From Sorangium cellulosum (GTDB lineage Bacteria; Myxococcota_A; Polyangia; Polyangiales; Polyangiaceae): a stretch of DNA of 64,000 nt. Numbering within the stretch: position 1 is the first letter of the stretch; each line of letters begins with the position of its first letter. Made by a program: the position numbers and the translations under genes. The DNA lies in assembly GCF_002950945.1 (NCBI RefSeq), contig NZ_CP012673.1, forward strand, positions 10,120,501 to 10,184,500, written 5' to 3'. Positions 1-8,606 of the stretch are shown piece by piece. Under the pieces are notes generated by a model. The model did no database searches. It saw only the letters and a program-made list of their open reading frames with translations, and was not told where the DNA came from.

Positions 1-736
1 TCCTCCTCGTCGAGCAGCAGCTCGAGCACCACGTCGAGCAGCAGCTCGGGGGGGGGGCGGCGCCGGCGGCAGCGGCGGAGCGGGCGGGGCCGGCGGCAGC
101 GGCGGGGCGGGCGGCTCCGGCGGGGCGGGCGGCGGCGGTAGCACGTGCACGTCGCCCGACCAGAGGATCTGCGCCAATCAAACTGGCACCCACTGCGGCT
201 ACACCTTCGAATACTGGAAGGACAACGGGAGCGGATGCCAGACCAACACGGCGGATGGCTTCAGCGTCGAATGGAGCAACATCAACAACCTGCTGGGCCG
301 CAAGGGCATCCGCCCCGGGACGAGGAACTCGGTCGTAACCTACGATGCCGACTACCGGCCCAACGGCAATTCGTACCTGGGCGTCTATGGGTGGACGAGA
401 AGCCCGCTCGTGGAGTACTACATCATCGATAGCTGGGGCAACTGGCGTCCACCGGGCGGCGAGGGACGCATGGGCTCCGTTACCAGTGATGGTGGCACCT
501 ACGACATCTACCGGACCCAGCGAGTCAACCAACCGTCCATTGACGGCAACACGACGTTCTATCAGTACTGGAGCGTCCGCACGTCGAAGCGCACGAGCGG
601 AACCATCACCGTCGGCAACCACTTCAGCGCATGGGAGCGCCTGGGGATGACCATCGGGAACCTGTACGAAGTTTCGTTGGTCGTGGAAGGATACCAGAGC
701 AGCGGGTCTGCTGATGTGAACGTGTCCATCAGGTGA
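1..736 (+). CDS. GH11 endo-1,4-beta-xylanase, 5' end outside window
   Basis: The frame that ends at 736 encodes a complete glycoside hydrolase family 11 domain from about position 170. It should cleave internal xylan bonds outside the cell. The nucleophile motif VEYYIIDSWG is at 410-439, and the acid/base motif VVEGYQSSGS is near the C-terminus, as in the family. A Gly/Ser/Ala linker (positions 50-140) precedes it. Upstream of a ten-G run at 48-57 the natural continuation, a poly-Ser linker, lies in a different frame, so the gene is frameshifted there or the run is misread. The N-terminus (signal peptide, perhaps another domain) is not in the window. A GH8 enzyme encoded 1.5 kb away fits a shared xylan-degrading role. 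Confidence 0.88.
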   Translation, partial: PPRRAAARAPRRAAARGGGGAGGSGGAGGAGGSGGAGGSGGAGGGGSTCTSPDQRICANQTGTHCGYTFEYWKDNGSGCQTNTADGFSVEWSNINNLLGRKGIRPGTRNSVVTYDADYRPNGNSYLGVYGWTRSPLVEYYIIDSWGNWRPPGGEGRMGSVTSDGGTYDIYRTQRVNQPSIDGNTTFYQYWSVRTSKRTSGTITVGNHFSAWERLGMTIGNLYEVSLVVEGYQSSGSADVNVSIR

Positions 737-929
737 GCACTCGGCCCTGAGCATCGTTGGTGGGCAGGGATCCCAGCCGCACGGACGCACGGGCGGAGGG
801 GATCCCTGCTTGCCTCGGTGGCGCGACGCAGGGGGGCGGAGCGCATAGAAGAATGCCCAGTCGACCCAGGGCAGGCCCCGCAGCTGGGGCCTGACGTCTC
901 CGAAGCGGCTCGACTCCCTTCTCCCTCAC

Positions 930-1100
930 CGATCCTGACGATCGCGATCAGGAACACCTCCTGAGCCAGATCATCCACATCGGCCGAGCTCCCCAACCTG
1001 CGAGCCCGATCACGGCGCCCGCCTCGTCCACCGGGAGGGTCTCGGGGGCGGACGCGCCGGATCGCCGCCGCTCCCCGCGGCCCCCGCAGCTCCGCCACGG
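930..1100 (-). pseudogene. Relic of an ECF sigma factor (region 2)
   Basis: The 488-base gap between the xylanase and the next gene holds no intact gene. On the minus strand it encodes a recognisable sigma-70 region 2 core, SSADVDDLAQEVFLIAIVR, preceded by an Arg-rich stretch typical of the N-terminus of such factors. No start codon fits, region 4 is missing, and the frame degenerates on both sides. I read it as a decayed ECF sigma gene that may once have regulated the neighbouring secreted enzymes. Confidence 0.5.
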
Positions 1101-1224
1101 GGTCGCCAGGCATCCGCGGCGAAGAGCGTCGCCGCCCGCGCGCGCTGGCGCTTGCCTCCCCGGCACAGGCGGTGCAGGTGAGTGTGTCGGGTCGACCCCC
1201 GATCGAGTATCCTTCCGCCCCACC

Positions 1225-2052
1225 GTGAAGCTCCGCTCCCTCGGTCTCTCCGCGCTGATCTCGGCGCTCGCGCTCGCCGGATGCAACGCGCTCTCGGGCG
1301 TCGACAGCCTCACCTTCGACGGCCAAGGCGCGGGGGGGCGAGGCGGCGACACGTCCGGAGGCGGCGGTGCCTCCGGGGGCGGCGACACGTCCGGGGGCGG
1401 CGACACGTCCGGGGGCGGCGGCGCCTCCGGAGGCGGCGATGGCCTGGGCGGCGCTGGGGGTGCGGCGTGCGGGGGGGAGCCTTGCCAGGCGCCGACGGGG
1501 GTCGCCCTCGCGGACCAGACCTTCACCGAGCTGCGCGGCGACGTGACGATGGGCAACGTGTTCATGGACGTGTGCCCGGAGGGACAGGTCATCGTCGGCT
1601 ATCGGGGGCAGGTCGACGACGATGGGGACGCGTCCATCCATGGCCAGATCCAGGCGCAGTGTGGCCAGCTGGCCCTCTCCGGAACCGGCCCGTACACCAT
1701 CACCACAGCCCCCGGTGACCTCACCCCGAACCGGGGGGACTATGGCTCGGTGCCCTGGACGAGCATGTGCCCGGAGGACCACGTCGTGGTGGGCTTCAGC
1801 GGCCGGGCGGGCCTTTTCGTGGATCGTCTCGTGCTCGATTGTGCGCCGCTCCTCGTGGAGGGAGAACCTTCCGCTCTCCGCGTCGAGATCGGACCCGTGT
1901 CCTCGCCCGAGGGCGTCGGCGGCCTCGGCGGCGAGGCCTTCCCGGACACCCGCTGCGGTGAGCGCGAGGTCGCGAACGTGGCACACGTCATGGAGCAGGG
2001 GCCCATCACCGCCTTCGGCCTCGGCTGCAAGACGGTCTCGCTCGTGTACTGA
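1225..2052 (+). CDS. Secreted lipoprotein with Gly/Ser linker and Cys-containing repeat domain
   Basis: The product is 275 residues. An N-terminal signal peptide ends in a lipobox (LALAGC, Cys 20), so it should be a lipid-anchored envelope protein. Residues 34-80 are a low-complexity Gly/Ser/Asp/Thr linker encoded by 18-bp repeats. The rest has two or three copies of a motif like CPEGQVIVGYRGQ followed by a later Cys (CPEDHVVVGFSGR in copy two), which suggests a small beta-rich repeated fold with disulfides. I know this repeat only from uncharacterised myxobacterial lipoproteins, so no function is assigned. It lies between two xylan-active enzyme genes; a surface carbohydrate-binding role is possible but not shown. 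Confidence 0.75.
   Translation: MKLRSLGLSALISALALAGCNALSGVDSLTFDGQGAGGRGGDTSGGGGASGGGDTSGGGDTSGGGGASGGGDGLGGAGGAACGGEPCQAPTGVALADQTFTELRGDVTMGNVFMDVCPEGQVIVGYRGQVDDDGDASIHGQIQAQCGQLALSGTGPYTITTAPGDLTPNRGDYGSVPWTSMCPEDHVVVGFSGRAGLFVDRLVLDCAPLLVEGEPSALRVEIGPVSSPEGVGGLGGEAFPDTRCGEREVANVAHVMEQGPITAFGLGCKTVSLVY
1342..1440 (+). repeat. 18-bp tandem repeats encoding the Gly/Asp/Thr/Ser linker
   Basis: The unit GGCGGCGACACGTCCGGG and close variants recur within the linker of the 1225-2052 lipoprotein. Copy number at such repeats often varies between strains. Confidence 0.6.
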
Positions 2053-2151
2053 CCCGCTCCCGGAAGGCGAAGCGGCGGCTCGCGCGGGGCTGCGTCGTCG
2101 CGGCCCCCACCTGCAACCGAGCGGCGCGGCCACGAGACGGGGCGACCCCTC

Positions 2152-2187
2152 CATGGACGAGCGCCCGGAGGGACAGGTCATCCTCGG
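2152..2187 (+). repeat. Small decayed copy of the lipoprotein repeat
   Basis: These roughly 36 bases match 1563-1597, inside the lipoprotein gene, with only a few differences (shared core CCCGGAGGGACAGGTCATC). They sit about 100 bases beyond the lipoprotein stop codon and outside any convincing ORF. This looks like the remnant of a longer lipoprotein or of a partial tandem duplication. Confidence 0.55.
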
Positions 2188-2245
2188 ATCATCGGCGATG
2201 GGCGCCCGCAATCACACACGTGATCCGAGCGCCCCCCCTGCCGAG

Positions 2246-3736
2246 CTAACGCTTAACCGCAGCAGCAGCAGACGCCGAGGGCTGCGCTGCCGGCATGATG
2301 ACGCGGAATTTCCCGCTCAGGTGCAGCAGGGACATCGTGTACAGCATGCCGTCATAGTACCGCCACTTGCCGGTAGGCGCCTCGCGTTGATACACGTCTT
2401 CGACGAAGCGCCAGGCCCGCGGATGGGTAGCGGCCAGAGCCGCAACGCCGTTCATCGACACGAGCCCGAGCGAATCGTGCTCGACGAGGGGCTTGCCGTC
2501 GAGGCTGAAGTTGGCCCGGTACTTGGGGCCCTGTGACTCGAAGAACGCGAGGATCCGATCGCTCAGCTCCGTCTCCCGCGGATCCTTCGCCCACCATGCC
2601 GCATCCACCGACCAGTTCATCGCGGTACGGAACGCGTCGTAACGGAAGTTGGCGGTCCCTGCGTCCCAGGAAGCAGCCTTGGGGGTGCCGTCGAAGTTGG
2701 CGTAATCCGGAGCGAGCCCGGTCTTCGGATGGGTCGTCTTGACGAAGAAATCGCGGCTCACCTTGGCCGCTTCGGCCCAGAACGCACGATCCGCCTCGGG
2801 GCCCCAGGCTGCCCAGAGCTCGTAAAACGCAGGCAGGTGATACGACGGATCGGTATGATCGCCGTTCTTCGAGAAGTTCTCCGTATCGGGCGTGAACCGC
2901 ACCATCTTGTTCTCGGCGTTGAAGAGCGACGCCAGCGTGGCCTTCTTGCCTGATTTGACCGTCCCGGCGATGGTCTTGCGGTTCTTCATCACATCGAGGA
3001 GGTTCAAGGCCTCCTTCCGGTAGTCGTAAATGCCCTTGCCGTTTCCCCAGCGGTGGGACGCGAACAGCAATGCTGTGGCGAAATACTCCTCCGCGTCGGG
3101 AGCAGGGTTCTCATCGATGGCCGTGCCGTCCGGGCGCATCTGCCAGGAGAAATAGCCGAAGCCGGGGTGGCGCGGATCCGCATGGTACATGTGAGACTTG
3201 GCCCAGTTCCACAGGGCATCGAAGTCGTCTTTTCGATCGACCTGCACGGCGATCATCATGCCGTACGACATCCCTTCGGAGCGGACGTCGTTGTTGCCGA
3301 TGTCCATGATGTACGCCCTGGGGCCGTTCGCGTTCTTTCCCGCCGCAAACATGACGGCTTGTTCCTTGGGATCGCCATGGAACAGCTGCGTGTAGGCCTT
3401 CGTGATCTTGGCGTCGATCTCGGCGGGCTTGTGTCCCAGCTCGGCGAACAGATTGCGATACTCCCCCGTGAGGAACGCTCCCTTGGCCGCAGGCCGGAGC
3501 GGCGGACCCAGGGGCGCAGGCTCCGCCGCCGGGGACGCCTGCGCCGTCGTCGGGGACGCCTGCGCCGTGCCGCTCTGACTCGAGGTGCCGCCAGGAGCGG
3601 CGCTGCTGGCTTGATTGGTGGTGCTTGCCTGATTGGGCGAGCCGACCTGGCTGCCCTGGTTGCTGGGCGTGCAGGCGATTACCGTGATGGCGAACCATGA
3701 CGATGCGACCGGAAACGTTATCATTCGCAAGTTCAT
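2246..3736 (-). CDS. GH8 family enzyme, reducing-end exo-oligoxylanase-like
   Basis: This 496-residue protein has a lipoprotein-like N-terminus (hydrophobic stretch ending VIAC), a Ser/Gln/Ala/Pro-rich linker to about residue 85, then a full GH8 (alpha/alpha)6-barrel domain. NNDVRSEGMSYGMM carries the expected catalytic Glu and PAPDAEEYFATALLF the Asp region. The sequence reads most like reducing-end xylose-releasing exo-oligoxylanases (Rex type) rather than BcsZ cellulases. It would trim xylo-oligosaccharides made by the GH11 enzyme. Convergent with the lipoprotein gene. Substrate assignment is by resemblance only. Confidence 0.85.
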   Translation of the reverse strand: MNLRMITFPVASSWFAITVIACTPSNQGSQVGSPNQASTTNQASSAAPGGTSSQSGTAQASPTTAQASPAAEPAPLGPPLRPAAKGAFLTGEYRNLFAELGHKPAEIDAKITKAYTQLFHGDPKEQAVMFAAGKNANGPRAYIMDIGNNDVRSEGMSYGMMIAVQVDRKDDFDALWNWAKSHMYHADPRHPGFGYFSWQMRPDGTAIDENPAPDAEEYFATALLFASHRWGNGKGIYDYRKEALNLLDVMKNRKTIAGTVKSGKKATLASLFNAENKMVRFTPDTENFSKNGDHTDPSYHLPAFYELWAAWGPEADRAFWAEAAKVSRDFFVKTTHPKTGLAPDYANFDGTPKAASWDAGTANFRYDAFRTAMNWSVDAAWWAKDPRETELSDRILAFFESQGPKYRANFSLDGKPLVEHDSLGLVSMNGVAALAATHPRAWRFVEDVYQREAPTGKWRYYDGMLYTMSLLHLSGKFRVIMPAAQPSASAAAAVKR

Positions 3737-3959
3737 CGCTGTCCTCTTTATCGAGCTCGCATCCTACAGGAAACGTGCTCTGCGTGAACATCGTTGACAG
3801 CAGCCGACCGATGCCTCGTGAACGACCCGGGCCGCCGCGTCATCCCCGAGCGCGACGGCGCGGCTCAGGGTGCCGGCAAGCCCGACCACCACGACGGCCC
3901 GACGCGACGGGTCTTCGCCAATTCATCCGCGGGCGACGACGTACTAGGCTTCCCCCGCG

Positions 3960-5822
3960 ATGACCCAAGGCGTCCGCCCCCTGCACGAGCTCCGCGACGA
4001 GGCCCGCTCCGCGCTGGCGCGGAGCGACCTCGGCCGCGCGCGCGACGCGCTCTTCAGCGCCCTCCAGCACACCATCGCCCGCGAGGAGGACTACGTCGCC
4101 ATGACCGACGAGCTCCGCGACGTGCTGATCCGCCTCGGCGACCACAAAAGCGCGCTCACCGTCGCCTGGTACGCGGGCAGCGAGGTCAGCCAGCGGCCGC
4201 TCATCCCGCACGTCCCGCCCATCGACCGCGCCCGCACCGTGCTCGCCTGGGCCGAGCGCGAGCAGGACCCCGAGCGGCAGAAGCGGCTCTACGCCCGCGC
4301 CGCCGACGAGTACGAGGCCGCCGGCCTCGTCGCCCAGGCCGCCATCGCCCGCGAGCGCGGCCAGGACTTCGCCCGCGCCCGCGCGCTCTGGTCGCGCCTC
4401 GCCCAGCTCCTCTCCTCGTCGGGCGCCGACCTCTACGCCGCCGGCCTCGCGCGCTTCAACCTCGCCCGCACCTCGCTCCGCACCGGCGACGCCGCGGCCG
4501 CCCGCGAGGCCGTCTTCGCCTCCGTCCACCTGCTCGAGGAGGCCGCCGACCGGTACGAGACCATCGGCCAGCGCGAGCGCGCCTTCGACTGCTACCAGGT
4601 CCTCATCGCCGTCGGCCGCGAGAGCCGCGCCTTCGAGCACGTCCTCGAGGGCTACGTCAACGTCATCCGCATCCTCCGCGAGGACCACCTGCGCTACTAC
4701 GCGCTCCAGTCCTACGAGGAGGCCGTCTCCGCCGCCGAGAAGCAGGGGGAGATCTCCGCCGCCGCCACGCTCGCCCGCGAGATGGCCACGTACGCGCGCA
4801 AGGAGGGCCTCGCCGCCGTCGCCAACTTCGCCGTGCTCGCGCAGGCCCGCCTCTGGCAGGAGGTCTCCGCCGTGTCGCAGAAGCGCGCGGCCCCGCCGGA
4901 GATCGCCGAGAACGCCCTGCTCGCCGCGGTGATCGCGCTCGGCGAGGCGGGGCAGTACAGCAAGGTCGGCGGCGTCTACCGCGCGCTCACGCAGCTGCCG
5001 CTCGACGAGGCCCGCAAGAAGCACTACGCCCGCGCCGCCGGCCGCTACGTCGACGCGCAGGACCTGCCGATCGACGCCTCGCCGCTGCCCGCACACCTCC
5101 GCCACGAGCTCGGCTTCCCCGACGTCTGGCACATCGATCTCGTCGAGTGGGAGCAGGCCGGCAGCGCCAGCCAGGCGTGCGGCGACATCGTGCTCGACCC
5201 GGCGCAGTGGTCCGAGGTCACCCGCCGCCGCGCCATGCTCGCGCGGCTCCTTTCGCTCCAGGTCGAGGGCGCGGCCCCCGAGGGCGCTCCCCGCGCGGCC
5301 CAGCAGATCATCAGCCTCGCGGAGCAGCTCGCGACGGTCGAGCTCTACACGATCCTCTCCCCGCTCGAGCACCTGTTCCGCCGCCCCGAGCCCAGGATCC
5401 GGGTGGCCGTCGTGCGCGCGCTCTCCCGCTTCCTCTACAAGCGCACGTTCATCACGCTGCGCGACGCGCTCGCCGATCCCGACCCCACGGTGGTCCACGA
5501 GGCCGCGCGCGCCCTGGAGGAGCTCCGCTTCCCCCACGCCTTCGATCCGCTCGCCCGCATCTACCGCGAGTCGCAGGCGCCCGCGGTCCGCGCGAGCGCC
5601 GTGCGCGCGATCGCGAAGATCGACACCCTCGAGGCCGCCGAGATGCTCCTCGGCATCCTGCAGCACGAGGGCAGCGACGAGCGCGCCGCCGCCGTCGACG
5701 CGCTCAAGCGCGCGCGCGGCATGAAGTTCGTCGACCTCGCCCGCGGCTCGCTCGCCGAGCTGCCGGGCTCCGCGCAGGCCGTGGTGCGGGAGATCCTCCA
5801 GAGTCGCGGGGTCGGCGCGTGA
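3960..5822 (+). CDS. TPR/HEAT-repeat protein of unknown function
   Basis: The product is 620 residues, all helical. The N-terminal two thirds has TPR-like helical pairs (residues 10-330) and the C-terminus (about 440-600) has HEAT-like repeats such as PTVVHEAARALEELRFP and PAVRASAVRAIAKIDT. There is no signal peptide or catalytic motif, so it is probably a cytoplasmic scaffold. Both other long ORFs over this stretch (3794-5941 plus, 3840-5666 minus) are Arg- or Leu/Gly-rich shadows caused by high GC. It stands alone, divergent from the GH8 gene. Confidence 0.8.
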   Translation: MTQGVRPLHELRDEARSALARSDLGRARDALFSALQHTIAREEDYVAMTDELRDVLIRLGDHKSALTVAWYAGSEVSQRPLIPHVPPIDRARTVLAWAEREQDPERQKRLYARAADEYEAAGLVAQAAIARERGQDFARARALWSRLAQLLSSSGADLYAAGLARFNLARTSLRTGDAAAAREAVFASVHLLEEAADRYETIGQRERAFDCYQVLIAVGRESRAFEHVLEGYVNVIRILREDHLRYYALQSYEEAVSAAEKQGEISAAATLAREMATYARKEGLAAVANFAVLAQARLWQEVSAVSQKRAAPPEIAENALLAAVIALGEAGQYSKVGGVYRALTQLPLDEARKKHYARAAGRYVDAQDLPIDASPLPAHLRHELGFPDVWHIDLVEWEQAGSASQACGDIVLDPAQWSEVTRRRAMLARLLSLQVEGAAPEGAPRAAQQIISLAEQLATVELYTILSPLEHLFRRPEPRIRVAVVRALSRFLYKRTFITLRDALADPDPTVVHEAARALEELRFPHAFDPLARIYRESQAPAVRASAVRAIAKIDTLEAAEMLLGILQHEGSDERAAAVDALKRARGMKFVDLARGSLAELPGSAQAVVREILQSRGVGA

Positions 5823-6260
5823 GCGCCTCCCCGAGGACCGCTGCCGACCCCGCGCGGCGCAGCGCCGAGACGGCCGCCTCTCCGGCCATGGACTCCAAGG
5901 GGTGTCGATATCCCACCTTTGTCGCGAACGAAGACGTGTAACTTCGCGATTGCGCGTTGCGGCAAGGGGGATTCCTTAACGACTTTGCACACCCCCTCGC
6001 GCTCCCCGCTGCCCTCCAGTCGGGGTACCCTGCACGCGTCAATCCAACTCATCCCGAAGGATTCTCGACGCGCGATGTCGTAAGTATGGAATCGGACGGA
6101 GCGCTTGGGGGAGCGCTGGAAAACCCGTCCGGGCTCCCGGTGGTGCGCTGCTCGACAAAGGTCGACTTCTCAGCGCGCCACCGGCGGCTCTTCTGCGCGG
6201 TGAGCGGGCAGCTGGGCGCCTTGCGTGCGGTGCCCGGCTGCTCGCCCACACGCGCAGCGC
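5823..6260. other. Intergenic stretch, no gene recognised
   Basis: About 440 bases between the HEAT-repeat gene and the tandem repeats at the epimerase 3' end. A small plus-strand ORF (5957-6388) runs through it, but its C-terminal part is just the translated tandem repeat and it resembles nothing I know. No convincing promoter or terminator is visible. Confidence 0.5.
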
Positions 6261-6344
6261 CCGCGGCTCAGCGGCCGATGACCGCGGCTCAGCGGCCGAA
6301 GGCCGCGGCTCAGCGGCCGAAGGCCGCGGCTCAGCGGCCGAAGA
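6261..6344 (-). repeat. Four tandem 21-bp repeats overlapping the epimerase stop codon
   Basis: The unit CCGCGGCTCAGCGGCCGAAGG occurs four times in a row (6261, 6282, 6303, 6324) with changes only in the last bases. The last copy contains the end of the epimerase gene: the minus-strand TGA at 6331-6333 lies inside the unit. The array therefore looks like slippage duplication of the gene's 3' end, each copy bringing its own in-frame or out-of-frame stop. Confidence 0.85.
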
Positions 6345-7248
6345 TCGACTCGAGCGCTGGCACGAGGAGGGGGCGGCGGAACGTGTAGCCCAGCTCCTCG
6401 GCCCGCCTGGGCTGCACGCGCTGCCCGGTGGTCACGATCTCGGCCGCGTCGCCCATCCCGAGCTTCACCATCACCTCGGGCACGCGGAGCCACGCGGGCC
6501 GGCGCAGCACCGCGCCGATCGCCTGCGCGACCTCCTCGCCGGTCGCCGGGTTCGGCGAGGTCACGTTGAGCGGGCCTCGCACCGCCTCGTTGTCGAGGGC
6601 AAGCAGGATCAACCCCACGACGTCGTCGCGGTGGATCCACGAGATCACCTGCTTGCCGTCGCCGATGGGCCCGCCCAGGAAGAACTTGAAGGGGGCGATC
6701 ATCTTGTCGAGCGCCCCGCCGCCCTCGCCGATCACCACGCCGATCCGCAGCTGCACGGACCTCACCCCGTGCCGCTCCTCGACGGCGCGCGCCGCCTGCT
6801 CCCAGCGGACCACGACGTCGGCGAGGAAGCCCTGCCCGGGCTCCGCGCCCTCGTCGAGCGCCTTGTCGCCCGGCTGCGGCCCGTAATAGCCGACGGCCGA
6901 GGCGCACAGGAAGGCGCTCGGCTTGCGCTTGGCCTGGCCGATCGCCTCGCCCATCAGGCGGGTCGTCTCGATGCGGCTGTCCACGATCTCGCGCCGCGCC
7001 GCCTCGGACCACCGCTTGGCGATCGGCTCGCCCGCGAGGTGGATGATCGCGTCCACCCCGTCGACCTCCTCGAACCACGGCCCCGGTGCCATCGGGTTCC
7101 AGTACGCGACGCGCGCCCCGGGCAGCGCCGCCTGCGCGCGCTTCTCGTCGCGCGTCAGCACCGTCACCCGATCGCCCCGGGCGAGCAGATCCTTCACGAG
7201 ACCGCGCCCGATAAACCCGCTGCCGCCGGTGACAAGAACCGTCTTCAC
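6331..7248 (-). CDS. TIGR01777-type NAD-dependent epimerase (SDR, DUF1731 C-terminus)
   Basis: The 305-residue protein begins with a Rossmann motif (VLVTGGSGFIGRGL), followed by the family landmarks IIHLAGEPIAKRW, SRIETTRLM, SAVGYYG and WIHRDD, and a C-terminal DUF1731-like segment (ALESIF). Length is normal for the family, which resembles cell-division inhibitor SulA-like/epimerase proteins of unknown substrate. It starts 138 bases from a divergent FabV-like gene. The stop codon is embedded in a tandem repeat. Confidence 0.88.
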   Translation of the reverse strand: MKTVLVTGGSGFIGRGLVKDLLARGDRVTVLTRDEKRAQAALPGARVAYWNPMAPGPWFEEVDGVDAIIHLAGEPIAKRWSEAARREIVDSRIETTRLMGEAIGQAKRKPSAFLCASAVGYYGPQPGDKALDEGAEPGQGFLADVVVRWEQAARAVEERHGVRSVQLRIGVVIGEGGGALDKMIAPFKFFLGGPIGDGKQVISWIHRDDVVGLILLALDNEAVRGPLNVTSPNPATGEEVAQAIGAVLRRPAWLRVPEVMVKLGMGDAAEIVTTGQRVQPRRAEELGYTFRRPLLVPALESIFGR

Positions 7249-7385
7249 CCGATCGTTCTATCACGGCTCGGACGGAGGCGGGGACGTCCGCGTGGGGAAC
7301 GTCGGATGCATGAAAAGGAGCTCCAGTGCGGCAGCTGGCTGTCCTGTCGTGACGCGGAGCGCGGGAGACGGTAAGAGCCGAGCTC

Positions 7386-8480
7386 ATGGATGACCTAGAG
7401 ACCTTCAAGAAGCTTCCGCTCGGCGGCATCGACCGCCGCGCGCTCGTCGGGGCGCTGGCCGAGCGCGGCGCGCGCGCGGCGAGCGAGCTGCTCGCGGCCC
7501 ACCGCGCCCGCATCAGCCCCGCGGGCACGAAGATCGCCCCGGACGCTGCGGTGCTGATCCTGGGCGGCTCGAACGGCATCACCCGGGCCCTCGCGCTGCA
7601 GCTGCTCTTCGGGGAGCGGGTCGCCGTCTTCGGCGTGCACTTCGACAGCGAGAAGATGCAGATCGGCCCGCACCACGTGAAGGCCCTCACCGACGCCGCG
7701 GAGGCCGAGGGGCTCACGGCGCGCTTCTGGAACAACGACGCCACGAAGCCGCAGGTGATCGACGAGGTCGTCGCCGCGCTGAAGGAGCGGTATCGGGCGG
7801 TGCACCTCGTGAACGGCATCGCGAACGGCGCGACGAAGCGGTACGCGGAGCACGGGCCGACGACGGTGAAGGACCTCGACGTCGTGTTCGACCCGGTGCT
7901 CCAGGTCCCCGACTTCTCGCGGCCCGAGAACATCCGCAAGCTCGGGCTCGTCGAGGTCGAGGTCGCGAGCGACGCGGACATCGAGCGCACGAACAAGTTC
8001 ATGGGCACGTCGTCGCTGCTCTGGGCCGAGCCGCTCGCGGCGGCGGGGCTGCTCGTGAAGGGCGAGAGCGTCGTGGCCTTCTGCGACTACGACTACCCGA
8101 GCGACGACCCGGTCTACGCGATGGGCCCGCTCGCCGGCTCGAAGATCCTGCAGCGCCAGACGATGGCCGAGATCCGGGAGCGGTTCGGCGCGCGCACGGC
8201 GCGCATCTGCTACCCGGCCCTGGCGACCACGGCGCTCGGGGCGATCCCGGGCGGGCTCCTGATGTACGCGCTCAGCGCGCAGGTCCTGAAGGAGCGCGGC
8301 CAGCTCAAGGACGTGATCGATCTCGCCCACGACTCGATGGAGGTCTGGCGCCCGAGCTGGGACGGGGGCGATCTGCGGGTGGACGCGGCCTACCAGGCCT
8401 GTCTGCCGGAGTTCAACAAGCGCAAGGCGCAGATCGGGCCGGGCGACGTCCCCGGGGCGTTCCGGCTGCTGTTCGAGTAA
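7386..8480 (+). CDS. FabV-like enoyl-ACP/enoyl-CoA reductase
   Basis: The 364-residue protein has an NAD-binding motif LILGGSNGITRALAL and the spaced Tyr-(8 residues)-Lys active-site pair (YAMGPLAGSK), a spacing diagnostic of FabV as opposed to FabI. FabV-type enzymes reduce the double bond of trans-2-enoyl thioesters in fatty-acid synthesis and confer triclosan tolerance. It is somewhat shorter than typical FabV (about 400 residues) and lacks some landmarks, so a divergent member or a different SDR reductase is possible. A strong terminator-like hairpin follows at 8503. Confidence 0.65.
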   Translation: MDDLETFKKLPLGGIDRRALVGALAERGARAASELLAAHRARISPAGTKIAPDAAVLILGGSNGITRALALQLLFGERVAVFGVHFDSEKMQIGPHHVKALTDAAEAEGLTARFWNNDATKPQVIDEVVAALKERYRAVHLVNGIANGATKRYAEHGPTTVKDLDVVFDPVLQVPDFSRPENIRKLGLVEVEVASDADIERTNKFMGTSSLLWAEPLAAAGLLVKGESVVAFCDYDYPSDDPVYAMGPLAGSKILQRQTMAEIRERFGARTARICYPALATTALGAIPGGLLMYALSAQVLKERGQLKDVIDLAHDSMEVWRPSWDGGDLRVDAAYQACLPEFNKRKAQIGPGDVPGAFRLLFE

Positions 8481-8502
8481 CGAAGCGGGCGACAAAACGG
8501 CT

Positions 8503-8533
8503 GCGGCGCGGGGCCTCGTGAGCCCCGCGCCGC
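8503..8533. terminator. Strong hairpin between convergent genes
   Basis: Arms GCGGCGCGGGGC (8503-8514) and GCCCCGCGCCGC (8522-8533) pair perfectly around a 7-base loop. It begins 22 bases after the FabV-like stop codon and lies between two convergent genes, so it can serve as a bidirectional terminator. The downstream T-run is weak. Confidence 0.75.
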
Positions 8534-8606
8534 GCTTTGTGGCCCCCTCCGGGCCGCTCTCTCCCGGGCCCGTCCGGGCCCGCTCACCTCGGCTCGCTCG
8601 AGCCGC

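Noticed and set aside
562..2211. 549-residue minus-strand ORF
   Set aside because: Arg/Ala/Pro-rich antisense of the lipoprotein gene; only the sigma-like stretch inside it is meaningful.
3794..5941. Two long ORFs overlapping the HEAT-repeat gene
   Set aside because: One is almost pure Arg/Pro/Ala, the other Leu/Gly/Asp-rich antisense; only the 3960-5822 frame has coherent repeats.
5957..6388. 143-residue plus-strand ORF
   Set aside because: Its second half is just the translated tandem repeat and the first half shows no family features.
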